Assembly: GCA_012295275.1 (NCBI GenBank)
Contig: CM022673.1
Span: 26,189,261-26,253,260 of the forward strand
DNA: 64,000 nucleotides
Origin: Chrysomallon squamiferum
Lineage: Eukaryota > Mollusca > Gastropoda > Neomphalida > Peltospiridae
Reading direction: 5' to 3'
The position numbers were made by a program, and so were the translations under genes. The first letter of the stretch is position 1; each line of letters starts with the position of its first letter. Shown in pieces: positions 29,911-36,068 of the stretch. The notes below the pieces were generated by a model. It was not told the origin of the DNA. It ran no database searches and saw nothing but the letters and a program-made list of their open reading frames with translations.

Positions 29911-30580
29911 AATATTTAATTCACATTATCATCTGCAATTAAAAAACAAAATTACCACTGTCATGATTCATTACTCTTTTGACAGAACATGCATCTTGAA
30001 TGTTGGCCTCTAAACCTGATAATGGGAACATTTCTAGATGATCAGATTTATATTAAACACACTTTGTGATTGTAATGCTTCATAATATCACATTCAAACA
30101 TTCTATTTTGGACATTCTAAAACTGGAATCTGTTTCCCCTAATGTTTAAAAAAACAAAAACAAGATAAGATATGTAATACAGACACAGCAATTCAGGAGG
30201 TTTGCTGTGTTAATTACCTCAGTTGTTTTTCATAATGCAGCTTTCTAGACTTTATCTTAAAATATGAAACGATGTAGATTATGTGAAATCCTGCTTGTCA
30301 CATACACACTTTTATCAAAGATGTAATAATACAATTAATAGACTGGGAGAATGAAAACTGTAACTACACGGGCTATTCATAACTGCTAGCTGCAATGTAT
30401 CTGTTTGTCTACCTTCCCAATGGCTGGGGAAAACCACATATTACAGTCTTTGATATATCTGTTGCTGACTCTTTGATTGGAATGGGAAAAAGCCCTTTAA
30501 GCAAGTCTGTGTTTGAGATGTCAAGAGAATTACATAATACAATGAATAATTTAATCATTAGAAATTATTATTATTACTGC

Positions 30581-30669
<89 letters not shown>

Positions 30670-31096
30670 AATTATAACAAGATTATACTGTCACCTGCAT
30701 CTGCCGACTGTGGTCGCTTTTTGACCTAGTTTGCTGCTACATTAAAATTTAATATTTATGTCTGACCACAGTCAGAAACGATAATAAAAATGCAAATAAA
30801 CAGAAAACGATGAATCACGAGAGAATGATTAAAACACTGCAGAAAGTCCAATATTAATAATAACAAAAATAAAAAATAAAAAAATTAACAATAACTTACA
30901 CATTGCCATCCGACAGTAATTGCCGGGTGTCTTCGTTTACTATTTGGTGCTCGGCAACAGAAAATCCAAAGTAACTATTTTTAGGACCCTTCTTTATCAC
31001 AGTAAATCTTGGATCAAAGTTAAATCCGTCAGCTAATATAGACAAAAGTACGATATAAAGACAAGAGAATGACAACGTACTCTCCGTCGCCGCCAT
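4037..31096 (-). CDS. Integrin alpha chain, laminin-binding (alpha3/6/7, PS1) type; whole gene, 25 coding exons plus one broken exon
   Basis: Single-pass adhesion receptor subunit that pairs with integrin beta at the plasma membrane and binds extracellular matrix. The 25 exons join in phase to 1,050 residues, close to the family's usual 1,000-1,150. Visible in order: signal peptide (1-24), seven-bladed FG-GAP propeller (about 25-470) with three calcium loops (D322-D330, D395-D403, D456-D464), thigh/calf domains, tandem furin sites after R887 and R895, transmembrane helix (about 996-1018), and the GFFKR motif (1021-1025) with a short tail. There is no inserted I domain. Sequences such as WLGVVVQSQGKGRNVVVCAHRY, CGDDDRCDSNLQL, LRGRLWESTLL and WWIILVAVLVGILLL resemble the alpha6/alpha3/alpha7 group more than the RGD group; this is by memory, not by search. 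About 30-60 residues expected between exons 14 and 15 are missing (see 12,729-12,787). Residue numbers in the exon entries refer to this 1,050-residue join. UTR ends are not determined. Confidence 0.93.
4137..4700. repeat. Expanded (AAT)n/(GAT)n tract filling the last integrin intron
   Basis: About 560 bp of imperfect AAT/GAT/CAA triplets, with a repeated inner segment (GATAATATAACAACAACAAT occurs three times, starting about 4,190, 4,293 and 4,558). It occupies most of the intron between exons 24 and 25, starting only a few bases from the exon 25 acceptor. Confidence 0.9.
4845..4970 (-). CDS. Integrin alpha exon 24: transmembrane helix
   Basis: Encodes ALTRAMPDIKDQPGKGIQ followed by the helix WWIILVAVLVGILLLVGLIL ending LLWR. 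The 'PWWIILVAI..G(I/L)L' wording is typical of alpha3/6/7. Its acceptor (TTTATTTAG) is the edge of a long (TTTA)n tract. Phase 0; donor GTAAGA. Confidence 0.95.
4972..5239. repeat. (AAAT)n tetranucleotide tract abutting the exon 24 acceptor
   Basis: About 265 bp of TAAA units with occasional G changes. On the gene strand it reads TTTATTTA right up to the AG of exon 24, so the repeat itself supplies the pyrimidine-rich tract and the splice acceptor. Confidence 0.92.
5682..5783 (-). CDS. Integrin alpha exon 23: membrane-proximal ectodomain
   Basis: Encodes DFKSVTEVKILSRAKLDIDP then SLNIESNKLNRVNS, corresponding to the 'Y.....(V/I).......' strands just before the membrane (compare EEYSKLNYLDILMRAFIDV in alpha6). 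Phase 0; acceptor TAACAG, strong donor GTAAGT. Confidence 0.92.
6285..6600. repeat. About 61-bp degenerate tandem repeat in intron 22
   Basis: Five or so copies with the core TTAAGTTTAAAACATCTGTT followed by TACAAGAAACTCAATG and CACGAATGACTC. Central copies are most alike and outer copies decayed. It lies directly downstream of the exon 22 donor. Confidence 0.85.
6615..6734 (-). CDS. Integrin alpha exon 22: light chain, calf-2
   Basis: Encodes DCQRKTAKCHTIICSIGELK, then SRAYVTVILRGRLWESTLLL. The three-cysteine 'C......C..I.C.(I/L)......A.(V/L)...(G/S)RLW.STLL' signature is nearly the vertebrate alpha6 wording. Phase 0; acceptor TAACAG, weak donor GTAAAA, followed at once by a roughly 61-bp tandem repeat in the intron. 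Confidence 0.94.
7751..7855 (-). CDS. Integrin alpha exon 21: heavy/light chain cleavage region with two furin sites
   Basis: Encodes TRGGVAESVVDLEV, then KRKRRDVGVRSKRDDEKN. RKRR (after R887) and RSKR (after R895) both fit the furin consensus R-x-(K/R)-R; family members without an I domain are cut here into heavy and light chains held by a disulfide. Phase 0; acceptor CTACAG, donor GTACGT. The opposite strand also has an open frame here, which is a shadow. Confidence 0.93.
8573..8713. repeat. A-rich (AAAT)n/(AAT)n tract
   Basis: Simple A/T low-complexity sequence in the intron between exons 20 and 21. The rest of that intron shows poly-T runs near 8,150-8,260 and no recognisable gene. Confidence 0.85.
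9083..9121 (-). CDS. Integrin alpha exon 20: basic linker microexon
   Basis: A 13-codon exon, ENPDFIIRPPRRN, in the variable linker ahead of the chain-cleavage site. It is recognised only because it keeps phase 0, has a clean acceptor (ACGTAG) and donor (GTAAGT), and lies in the right order. It could be alternatively spliced without changing the frame. Confidence 0.8.
9865..9927 (-). CDS. Integrin alpha exon 19: calf-2 cysteine segment
   Basis: A 21-codon exon encoding IMNGPAECIINPKIINPLGI plus K. The cysteine and 'INPL' correspond to the VTCEP..EINSL stretch after LLYL in laminin-type integrins. Phase 0; acceptor TAACAG, donor GTATTC. Confidence 0.9.
10324..10443 (-). CDS. Integrin alpha exon 18: calf-2
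   Basis: Encodes VINNGPGTVAASTLTISWPF, then QVAGEPGNGKHLLYLMQAPV, the 'V.N.GP......L.I.WP.....G..LLYL' motif of calf-2. Forty codons, phase 0 on both sides. Acceptor TTTTAG, donor GTTAGT. Confidence 0.94.
10837..10942 (-). CDS. Integrin alpha exon 17: calf-1 to calf-2
   Basis: Encodes GIASPDYPITYKGEPRGESA then IHIEDEIGPAVNHTFS. The 'G.(A/S)(K/S)P......' plus 'DE(I/V)G....' pattern corresponds to GVAKPSQVYF...EDEVGSLIEYEF of vertebrate alpha6. It contains a potential N-glycosylation site (NHT). Phase 2 in, phase 0 out; donor GTAAGT. Confidence 0.93.
10985..11165. repeat. About 30-bp AT-rich minisatellite in intron 16
   Basis: Repeated ATTACTTTAAAATTTATTTG units with a TGAATTTATTT spacer. Five to six copies, more degenerate toward the high-coordinate end. 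Confidence 0.8.
11388..11471 (-). CDS. Integrin alpha exon 16: calf-1
   Basis: Encodes TSSIEKTPENDKIHIPFRVI then IRAEMYLNG. This is the 'I.....(V/I).(A/V)(E/A)....G' strand before the G(I/V)(A/S) segment of calf-2. Phase 2 on both sides; acceptor TTGTAG, donor GTAAGT. Confidence 0.92.
11938..12107 (-). CDS. Integrin alpha exon 15: calf-1
   Basis: Encodes ETSVKCEPVKNNASLIECEE, then IGNPLPENHRVDFRIKLDP, matching the 'L.C....N.S...C.(L/I)GNP(L/F)' calf-1 motif. It has a potential N-glycosylation site (NAS). It enters in phase 0, compatible with exon 14, and leaves in phase 2 with GTAAGT. Confidence 0.94.
12640..13215. repeat. TGATAAAATAAATAA satellite-like tract surrounding the broken integrin exon
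   Basis: Irregular tandem units of about 35-45 bp built on ATAAATAATxxxTGATxATAAAATAAAT. The island at 12,729-12,787 that resembles a calf-1 exon interrupts it. Just below it (about 12,430-12,625) a TTTTAAAAAA...GGATTTGTTGCAAAC segment occurs twice. Confidence 0.85.
12729..12787 (-). pseudogene. Broken calf-1 exon fragment of the integrin gene
   Basis: A more GC-rich island inside an AT satellite. Behind an acceptor (TTTACAG) it reads in phase with exon 14 as TCSEYGRGSTVV. After a frame change near 12,750 it continues LTVNITNL, the calf-1 strand that follows exon 14 in other integrins (compare ALEITVTN in alpha6). A second frame gives HVLSMGEDL over the same bases, so more than one indel is possible. 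The rest of the expected exon (the GEDA... strand up to the next cysteine) and a donor are absent; the sequence runs straight into TATTAC/TTATTTTATCA repeats. It could be a true disrupted exon, a decayed duplicate, or an assembly/sequencing fault in the repeat. Confidence 0.5.
13295..13375 (-). CDS. Integrin alpha exon 14: CGDDDRC calf-1 segment
   Basis: Encodes VNFHKECGDDDRCDSNLQLA then FSLGLPS. The 'F.K.CG.D..C.SNL.L' signature marks the thigh-to-calf-1 (genu) region in all integrin alphas and is closest to alpha6 in wording. Phase 0 on both sides; strong donor GTAAGT. The following exon should be phase 0 but is disrupted. Confidence 0.93.
13850..14023 (-). CDS. Integrin alpha exon 13: thigh/calf
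   Basis: Encodes ENFPDKLNPLMFEISYTLEE, then RPNPGAPLTDINEYPIL. The 'DKLNP(L/I)' start and 'P.L' end are standard for the thigh domain of alpha chains. Exactly 58 codons, phase 0 on both sides. Acceptor TTATAG, donor GTAATA. Confidence 0.93.
14035..14135. repeat. Compound (TCTA)n(TCTG)n(AC)n microsatellite
   Basis: Tetranucleotide TCTA/TCTG units followed by a (CA)n run, starting about 12 bp upstream of the exon 13 acceptor on the gene strand. Confidence 0.9.
14614..14791 (-). CDS. Integrin alpha exon 12: thigh domain
   Basis: Encodes SFKTRPFVKYRIEAEKSRSI, then a hydrophilic stretch and LYKQTNKDYKCSTEIAYLK. Basic residue-rich immunoglobulin-like thigh strands with the single cysteine typical before the 'Y(L)' strand. 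Phase 2 in, phase 0 out; donor GTTGGT. Confidence 0.92.
15514..15806 (-). CDS. Integrin alpha exon 11: blade 7, third calcium loop, start of thigh
   Basis: The largest coding exon (293 bases). Encodes STFGYSLSGGLDLDGNSYPD, then LLVGSYASDQ, the last propeller blade with calcium loop D456-x-D458-x-N460...D464, followed by RTRPIIRL and NLTITP opening the thigh domain with paired cysteines (CEADNTNRQC). Acceptor TTTCAG, donor GTACGA, phase 0 in and phase 2 out. Confidence 0.95.
15942..16030 (-). CDS. Integrin alpha exon 10: blade 6
   Basis: Encodes DFAVGAPYEGNGAVYIYHGS then KTGVSQKYAQ, a textbook FG-GAP segment ('VGAPYEGNGAVYIYHG'). Acceptor TTTCAG, donor GTATCA, phase 1 in and phase 0 out. The intron to exon 11 is only 135 bp, the shortest in the gene. 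Confidence 0.94.
16494..16632 (-). CDS. Integrin alpha exon 9: blade 6 with second calcium loop
   Basis: Encodes FNKYTEYVEILSRTMNDVEC, then FGFSLASVGDVNQDGYQ. DVNQDGYQD is the second calcium loop, finished by the first residues of exon 10. A potential extra disulfide lies at CKSLGC. Phase 0 in, phase 1 out; donor GTCGAG is non-optimal. Confidence 0.94.
17146..17233 (-). CDS. Integrin alpha exon 8: blade 4-5
   Basis: Encodes FDDLVVGAPFYNAKHVGGAI then YVYLGGGNS. It completes the first calcium loop (D329/D330) and carries the 'VGAP..GGA(I/V)YVY' FG-GAP pattern. Acceptor TTTCAG, donor GTAGAG, phase 2 in and phase 0 out. Confidence 0.94.
17522..17732 (-). CDS. Integrin alpha exon 7: blade 3-4, first calcium loop begins
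   Basis: Encodes GYSVTAGTYDKSRMRYYVSG, GAPRSSETGEIVLF and later FSAFGHSLLTIDLNADG. The last part opens the DxNxDGxxD calcium-binding loop completed in exon 8. FG-GAP repeats are clear. Acceptor TTTCAG, weak donor GTTTGT, phase 1 in and phase 2 out. Confidence 0.94.
18185..18258. repeat. (TATC)n and (TA)n microsatellite
   Basis: TCTATCTATC units merging into (TA)n, in intron 6 between exons 6 and 7. Confidence 0.85.
18375..18512 (-). CDS. Integrin alpha exon 6: propeller blade 2-3 linker
   Basis: Encodes GVIFKSNISGVLGTDKQFYR, then a proline/serine-rich loop and DKYGYLG leading into blade 3. This is where I-domain integrins carry an inserted von Willebrand A domain; no such insertion is present. 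Acceptor TTTCAG, weak donor GTTTGA, phase 1 on both sides. Confidence 0.91.
   Translation of the reverse strand: MLFSSLTSVGCWGQTNSFTEVLCLWSSFPPQTLQLRTHPLINMAI
18548..18780. repeat. Duplicated compound (AAT)n-(AAAAT)n-(TATG)n array
   Basis: Two successive blocks, each AAT triplets, then AAAAT/AAAT, then a TATG run (about 18,560-18,675 and 18,690-18,778). The same compound order repeated suggests a block duplication of a microsatellite. It lies in intron 5, about 35 bp from the exon 6 acceptor. Confidence 0.85.
19104..19149 (-). CDS. Integrin alpha exon 5: GAPGSFDW segment
   Basis: A 46-base exon encoding DDGFIIGAPGSFDWR, the FG-GAP core (compare GAPGTYNWKG in vertebrate alpha6). Acceptor TATTCAG, donor GTAAGT, phase 0 in and phase 1 out. 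Confidence 0.92.
19552..19722 (-). CDS. Integrin alpha exon 4: VCAHRY segment; ends at a GC donor
   Basis: Encodes VCAHRYVWKNNGLGMCYTLL and then a cysteine-rich stretch ending CQAGVSSMLSD, matching the blade 2 region (CAHRY ... GxC ... C) of laminin-type integrin alphas. Phase 0 on both sides. The only in-phase junction to exon 5 uses GAC|GCAAGT, a GC donor instead of GT. The nearby GTTTTT, seven bases further on, would give an immediate stop after joining. Confidence 0.9.
20160..20245 (-). CDS. Integrin alpha exon 3: propeller, WLGVVVQSQG segment
   Basis: Encodes NIGPKSNENLTDQWLGVVVQ and SQGKGRNVV. The W-(L/M)-G-x-x-V-x-(S/G)-Q-G signature is conserved in integrin alpha chains and precedes the CAHRY motif of the next exon. 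It contains a potential N-glycosylation site (NLT). Phase 1 in, phase 0 out; donor GTAGGT. Confidence 0.93.
20340..20396. repeat. (GA)n microsatellite
   Basis: GA dinucleotide run in intron 2, about 100 bp from exon 3. It produces leucine-serine shadow frames on the minus strand. Confidence 0.9.
20790..20920 (-). CDS. Integrin alpha exon 2: propeller blade 1
   Basis: Encodes VLLTGAPKIDGPGP... followed by GGVFKCPADTTYENDCVQL, the integrin 'GAP ... G.(V/L)(Y/F)KC' pattern with paired cysteines. It enters in phase 2 from exon 1 (acceptor TTTCAG) and leaves in phase 1 (donor GTAAGA). It is separated from exon 1 by the 10-kb first intron. Confidence 0.93.
23838..24012. repeat. Direct duplication of a (TATG)n-containing block
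   Basis: Two copies of about 95 bp, each with ATGTATGTATGCATGTATGT, then TTTGTATATGTATATACCAG and GTAGGTAAGCA-like sequence (copies at about 23,838-23,915 and 23,932-24,005). Confidence 0.85.
28255..28917. repeat. Large imperfect inverted repeat (foldback)
   Basis: Left arm about 28,255-28,470 and right arm about 28,682-28,917 are reverse complements with scattered mismatches and small gaps. Shared pieces include GAGTAAACAGTTTACTGGAA, AACATCCAACA(A/T)AGAGCTGA and ATGAGATCATTGTAAGG. The spacer of about 210 bp holds a (TAT)n run and poly-T. No open frame. It would form a long hairpin in the integrin pre-mRNA. It may be a foldback/MITE-like element or an inverted duplication; flanking target duplications were not identified. 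Confidence 0.85.
29821..29906. repeat. (GA)n array
   Basis: Pure GA dinucleotides, about 86 bp, in integrin intron 1. The transcript would carry (UC)n. Confidence 0.95.
30587..30662. repeat. (GA)n array near integrin exon 1
   Basis: Pure GA dinucleotides, about 76 bp, about 240 bp inside intron 1 from exon 1. Confidence 0.95.
30900..31096 (-). CDS. Integrin alpha exon 1: start codon, signal peptide, propeller start
   Basis: The start is the ATG at 31,096 in context CAGCATGG. An upstream in-frame ATG would add 11 residues but gives a poorer signal peptide. MAATES is followed by a hydrophobic stretch (SCLYIVLLSILA), then the mature chain FNFDPRFTVIKKGPKNSYFG, the classic integrin alpha N-terminus with the first propeller blade. 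It ends with a strong GTAAGT donor in phase 2. Confidence 0.93.
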
Positions 31097-31617
31097 GCTG
31101 AACTGAATGAGATCATAAATGAATATCACCTATTATTTCGAAGCTCTTTTGCAGTGACTAAGGGAGATAACCGTATTTTTGTTTTTGGGGATCTTGTCGC
31201 CCAGTGCATAGACATCGATATGAAATAATAATAATAATTATTATAATGTACGCAGTTGGATTAAACTTTTCTTTCTTTATTTATTTATTCGTAAGAAAAA
31301 GATATGCATTATGTTCAACTGATACGGCAAATACAGTTGAATTGCTTAAAATTCTCTATCAGCAATTTGCATTCGACTAGTTCATTTAGGATAACGACAA
31401 GTGTAGGAAATAATGACAGAATCAGAAAATTATGATGTCCACGTAGTCTTTGAGAATAACCTGCCTTTATACCACTATATAAATATCAACTGCTCATTTT
31501 GTGTAATTACCAATACATTTAATTCATATCAAAAATAATCTAGAGTAATAATTCACATCTAGTCTGCAAGACAACTGTCGAAGACCAGATGTTGTTTCTG
31601 TTTTTATTTTATTTTTC

Positions 31618-31656
<39 letters not shown>

Positions 31657-32053
31657 TTTTGTTGTTGTTATTCGTTAGGCTTTAAATGTATGCATTAATT
31701 TTTAAATATATTTAGTCAGGGCTTCTTAAAGTTAAACTCTGCAAGACATCGATTCATACATTCGATTCTAGAAGACATTAAAATAAGACTTAGTTTCAAT
31801 AGAGTTCGACAGGTGCTAACTGCAACTAACTGTTAGACGAATAGCACAAGATCAAAACAGGAGTTATGCGCCTTGAATAGTACACCCATATATCGATGTT
31901 TATGTCAGAGATGACATAAAAGTATTCGGCCTAATTCTCTGCCTGCAAGAAATCATGTGATCAGCAACATACTTTTCTTTTAATGGAAAATCAAAATACT
32001 CTGCGTGAAAGTTAATAATTATTTAATTGTATATTTTATTATAAATTATAATC
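31097..32053. promoter_or_regulatory. Shared upstream region between the integrin and BLOC1S1 (divergent genes)
   Basis: About 957 bp separate the two start codons, so both promoters and 5' UTRs must lie here or overlap. No clear TATA box position can be assigned. A (TTTA)n run at about 31,619-31,660 is the main repeat. Bidirectional use is inference from geometry only. Confidence 0.5.
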
Positions 32054-32114
32054 ATGTTGTCAAATCTTTTAAAACAGCACCAGATTCGGCAGCAGGCACG
32101 GAAAGAAATACAAG
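32054..32114 (+). CDS. BLOC1S1: BLOC1S1 exon 1
   Basis: Codes MLSNLLKQHQIRQQARKEIQ plus the first base of the next codon. The ATG at 32,054 gives exactly the conserved N-terminus. Donor GTAATT, phase 1. Confidence 0.95.
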
Positions 32115-32134
32115 GTAATTTGCTACAAAATAAA

Positions 32135-32181
<47 letters not shown>

Positions 32182-33454
32182 GACATTTTAATTTTTTTAC
32201 TTAAATATGGCGAACATTTTAACTTTAGAAATTATATATAATTGTGGAAGTAGAAATAATTAATAGTTAAAGGGAACTATTACGACAGTTAATTCAGAGA
32301 ATCTGAGAAGTAATAAAATAATAACTAAATATTTAGTGTTATACCTCTGTATATATTAATGAGATAAAATTTCTACTCAGTGCTACAGATCTAGTATTTA
32401 AAGGTTATGTATGTACTGTATGTTTTTACATTTATGATTTCATTGTTATGAATAGCATATTACTTATTTTGACATTAATGCATAAAAAGTTCAGACAGTT
32501 GACTTAATAATTTTGATGTTTCAGAAAAGAGAAAGCGAGATGCCATTGTTGCTTCTACTGCTTTGTCCCACATGTTGGTGGACCATCTAAATGCTGGGTA
32601 AACATTTTAATAATTAGTAAATCTTCACATTAGTTTGAGAATCCACCTAGATTTAACATTGTCAAAAATTAAAAAAATAAATTATCTGCATTTGTTAGTA
32701 TCTAAACTAATTTAATTGTATAATATAAAAGAACTTTTAAAAATAATGTAACAACATTTTCAAAATTAAAATCTTATCTGGAAGAAAAAAGCTAATAACT
32801 GATTTGCTGTTGTTTGTTTACTCTCTGTTAATACGTTTAACAGCAATCTGCATTATGTTTCTCAGAAAAAAATTATTAAAAGGTAAATAATATTTTACTT
32901 TAAACAATAATTTATTTTCATCAGTTTCATACCATATGTTAACAATAGAAACAAACAAACAAGAAAACCTTATCAACTGACATCTTTTCCTGCATTAAAT
33001 TAAAACCCATATTATATGGTATATGGATTTAAAAAAATGCTTTTTGGAACTGTAGATAAAACAAATTCAAGCACACAAGGAATTTTGTTGTTCTTCTTTT
33101 TTTTTTTTTTTTTTTCTAACTGCTGATATAATAAATTAATATAATAAAATAAATGAAAGAAAATGTTTTAATTGTTATATTTTACTGATTAATTATTTAG
33201 GGTTGCACAAGCTTATGTGAATGAGAAGAAACTAAATACAGAAACAAAGATTCTGCAAGAAAATGCTGCTCAGTTTACCAAATTAACCATGCAGTGGCTG
33301 AAATTAGTGGAAGATTTAAATACAGCACTAAAGGTAAAACACACCAGTCAGAACACATCATATCAAATACTCAAATACACCAGTGACATTGCCAAACTCA
33401 CTCACACATACACGCAAATACACACACCCAGAGAAAGAGAGAGAGGGAGGAGGG

Positions 33455-33485
<31 letters not shown>

Positions 33486-34085
33486 GAGAGAATATGTGAT
33501 CAGTCTTATTTAAATGTAAATTTCAGGAAATTGGAGATGTTGAAAACTGGGCAAAAAGCATCGAAACAGATATGCGGACTATATCTAGTGCTTTAGAATA
33601 TGCTTACAGAAAAGGTGAGTTGTATCCACAAGATCAGCACCAAACCAAATGTATTTTCATTGTTATAATGTACATATGGTGTTAGTACTGTTTAACAAAT
33701 AAATTTCATCATTTTATACATATATATATTTAAATTAATAACAAACCTTTTTCTGTTTTTAATGTTTAGTGGATTATCACTTGAGTCTGTTTTGACTTAT
33801 ATATGTTTTTTAAGATGGCTCGTGTAGAAATAATGCTTGTTTAAATTTTGTTAATCCATTTTTAGGATTAATTTTGTTAACAGTAATAATGCTAGTTTAG
33901 CCAAACACGTAATTTATTTTTAATCATTCTTATACATGTTTATTTATTTATTTTATTTTATTATTATTATTTTTTTTATTGTTGTTGCTTTTGTTCCTGA
34001 TGAAATGGAATCCCTAATTATTTTGATTCAAATTTTATTTATTTATATTTAAATTTCATTTATATTCATCATTTCAGGTGAATGA
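32054..34085 (+). CDS. BLOC1S1: BLOC1S1 (GCN5L1), whole gene, five coding exons
   Basis: Subunit 1 of BLOC-1 and of BORC, complexes acting in biogenesis of lysosome-related organelles and lysosome positioning; the vertebrate protein is also linked to mitochondrial protein acetylation. The exons join to 120 residues (human form 125). MLSNLLKQHQIRQQARKEIQ, EKRKRDAIVASTALSHMLVD, HLNAGVAQAYVNEKKLN and EIGDVENWAKSIETDMRTIS follow the human protein almost residue by residue. It is a coiled-coil protein with no signal peptide. It ends ...EYAYRKGE, shorter than the vertebrate end. AATAAA signals lie at 34,376, 34,439 and 34,510. Confidence 0.96.
32525..32597 (+). CDS. BLOC1S1: BLOC1S1 exon 2
   Basis: Codes EKRKRDAIVASTALSHMLVD then HLNAG. 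Acceptor TTTCAG, donor GTAAAC, phase 1 in and phase 2 out. Confidence 0.95.
33201..33333 (+). CDS. BLOC1S1: BLOC1S1 exon 3
   Basis: Codes VAQAYVNEKKLNTETKILQE, then NAAQFTKLTMQWLKLVEDLN and TALK, the main coiled coil. Acceptor TTTAG, donor GTAAAA, phase 2 in and phase 0 out. Reading past the donor gives only a CA/GA-repeat-encoded tail, which is not real protein. Confidence 0.95.
33527..33614 (+). CDS. BLOC1S1: BLOC1S1 exon 4
   Basis: Codes EIGDVENWAKSIETDMRTIS then SALEYAYRK, the most conserved part of the family. Acceptor TTTCAG, strong donor GTGAGT, phase 0 in and phase 1 out. Confidence 0.95.
34078..34085 (+). CDS. BLOC1S1: BLOC1S1 exon 5 (terminal, two codons and stop)
   Basis: After acceptor ATTTCAG the reading continues G-E-stop, giving an end at TGA 34,083-34,085. 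The coding part is only 8 bases, so this is mostly 3' UTR. An alternative is intron retention, which would add about 20 residues of unrelated sequence. Confidence 0.75.
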
Positions 34086-36068
34086 ATGCCAAGAGATGAG
34101 AAGAAGTGATTTGAAGCACATGAACGTTAACTAAATTTATCATTAAATTTGACTGTTTATATGGAATCATAATGTTTCGTAATCATACTCGGAGCATAGT
34201 TCAGATAATGATGTGAAAACTTACTGAGATTGTCTGACAGTGAATTGGTGCAATCCACTGAACTGTTTATTGTTCCACCCAAGTTTGATTTACAGGGGGA
34301 CATCATTAGTGTTTACCTCCTCTTTGGAAGATGTATATTAAGATCACATACTGTTATGCTTTGAGAATCACACATAATAAACACAGTTAATTCAGTCTTA
34401 AAATAACTGTAATCAAAAACTAAATATGTTGGATACCTAATAAATGTTATATAAATTGTGTTTATTTTATTTCTTGTTTTGGAACTATATAATTTAATGT
34501 GAAGTGCCAAATAAATGGATCAGACTAGAGATTAAAAAGAAAAAAACAAAAATCTTTTTTTTATTAAAAATTTTAAACTTCATTTGATTTATAATAACTT
34601 GTTAATATTAGCAGATTTGTAGATAACAATTTGAAAGACATTAAAAAGATAACATTTTATTGGTTTTGTTTCAGTGAGAATAAACTATTTGTTTCAATAT
34701 AAATATTTTATTTACCTTCAAGTGATTTTGTTCATTTGTTCTGGAAACTCACTATTGATGATGTTATTTCAGTCTATACATAATAATAATAATAATAACA
34801 GTAATAATAAATGTTCCTTGTTTTGGATACTTTCAACAAATATTAAGGAAAACATTGATGTTTTTTATTTTAGAATGAATGTGTGTGTTCCAAATATCAA
34901 TTTGTTAAACATTAATTTCATTATTACAACGCAACAATAACACAAGACTTGTAAAACATTGGAATTATTTTATTACAAATGAAATGGTAAATAAGATTAA
35001 AGTAAGAAATGACTAATTACAATGAATGATGTGTCTGGCTATCAATGGTTCAAGATGAAAAAAATGGCTGAAATCTTAATGCCAGTATGTTAATGTGTCA
35101 CAAGTAACATGACACAAAGATTGTCAAATATTCTAACTCTAGTAATAATCTACAACAGATCTATTTATTAAATATTTTATAATTCCTGGTTTCAAAAAAG
35201 CATTTCTTCTTTTCAAGTTTTATTTTACAATGTATTTTAATGGAAAGCATTGGTCTGTTATAAATGTTTCATAAGACAGAACATAATATTTTTTACATTA
35301 ATACACTTCTGATGAATTTAACAATATATAGTTTTGGAATTTATGTTAAATTTATGGATAAAAAAGATTTATGAAAGAAAGAAAAAATAAACATCACTTA
35401 TAAATCTCAACATTTATAAATGATATTTACATTATGGAATCAATTAATGAATTTCTTTAAAAATAGAAAGAAAATGGAATATTTTTCAATTTTGAAACTG
35501 ATATTAAGTTGCCAACAGAATGATTGTAGAAATCAGCTATTAAAACTATAATGTTTATTTTTACATCATACAATTTTTAAAATTCTTTTTCTAAAAGTGT
35601 TGAAATTTCTTTATAATTAATCAACCTTATTTACAGTAATTTCACAGAATATTAAAAGAAAACCTTAACATTATGAACTGATATTAATTTTATTTATTAT
35701 CTGCATTAATGTTCATAATTTTGTTATATAAAATGTATTTTAATCAATATCTTTAACAAAACAAAAACATTATATTTTAAAATAATCTTTAAACAATTTG
35801 TAAAAAAAAATATTCTAAAGAAATAATTCATCAGGAATAATTAAGAAAATTTAAAAAAAAAAAAAAAAAAACCCCTGCAAATTTCATCAGTTACCAAAAT
35901 TATGAATTTATAATGGACAAAATAAATAACAATAAAAAAAAAAAAATCCACATAAGTATTTTCTTACATCTTTTTAAAAAAATAAAAAATAAAAAACAAC
36001 TTGTAATGACATAACAAATTCAGATGTATTTTAACCAAAATATATTTTTTTTAACATTTTATCAAATA
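34086..36068. other. Intergenic tail-to-tail region between BLOC1S1 and PYM1
   Basis: Contains the 3' UTRs of both genes. Very AT-rich, no recognisable coding sequence, short (AAT)n at about 34,784-34,810 and A-runs near 35,850 and 35,940. Confidence 0.6.

Larger units (their letters stand above)
20921..30899 (-). other. Integrin intron 1, about 10 kb, non-coding
   Basis: No exon fits the phase-2 junction between exons 1 and 2, and no other gene is recognised. It contains (TAAA)n at about 21,310-21,358, poly-A near 21,980 and 23,490, a duplicated (TATG)n block at 23,838-24,010, (AC)n at 24,855-24,892 and 26,185-26,213, (TG)n at 26,596-26,648, (TTTA)n at about 27,260-27,290, (GT)n at about 28,046-28,085, a large inverted repeat, and (GA)n at 29,821-29,906 and 30,587-30,662. 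First introns often carry enhancers; nothing specific is visible. Confidence 0.7.

Noticed and set aside
30395-30586. 63-codon plus-strand frame in integrin intron 1
   Set aside because: Ends in a (ATT)n/(GA)n repeat, no family resemblance, and is antisense in an intron.
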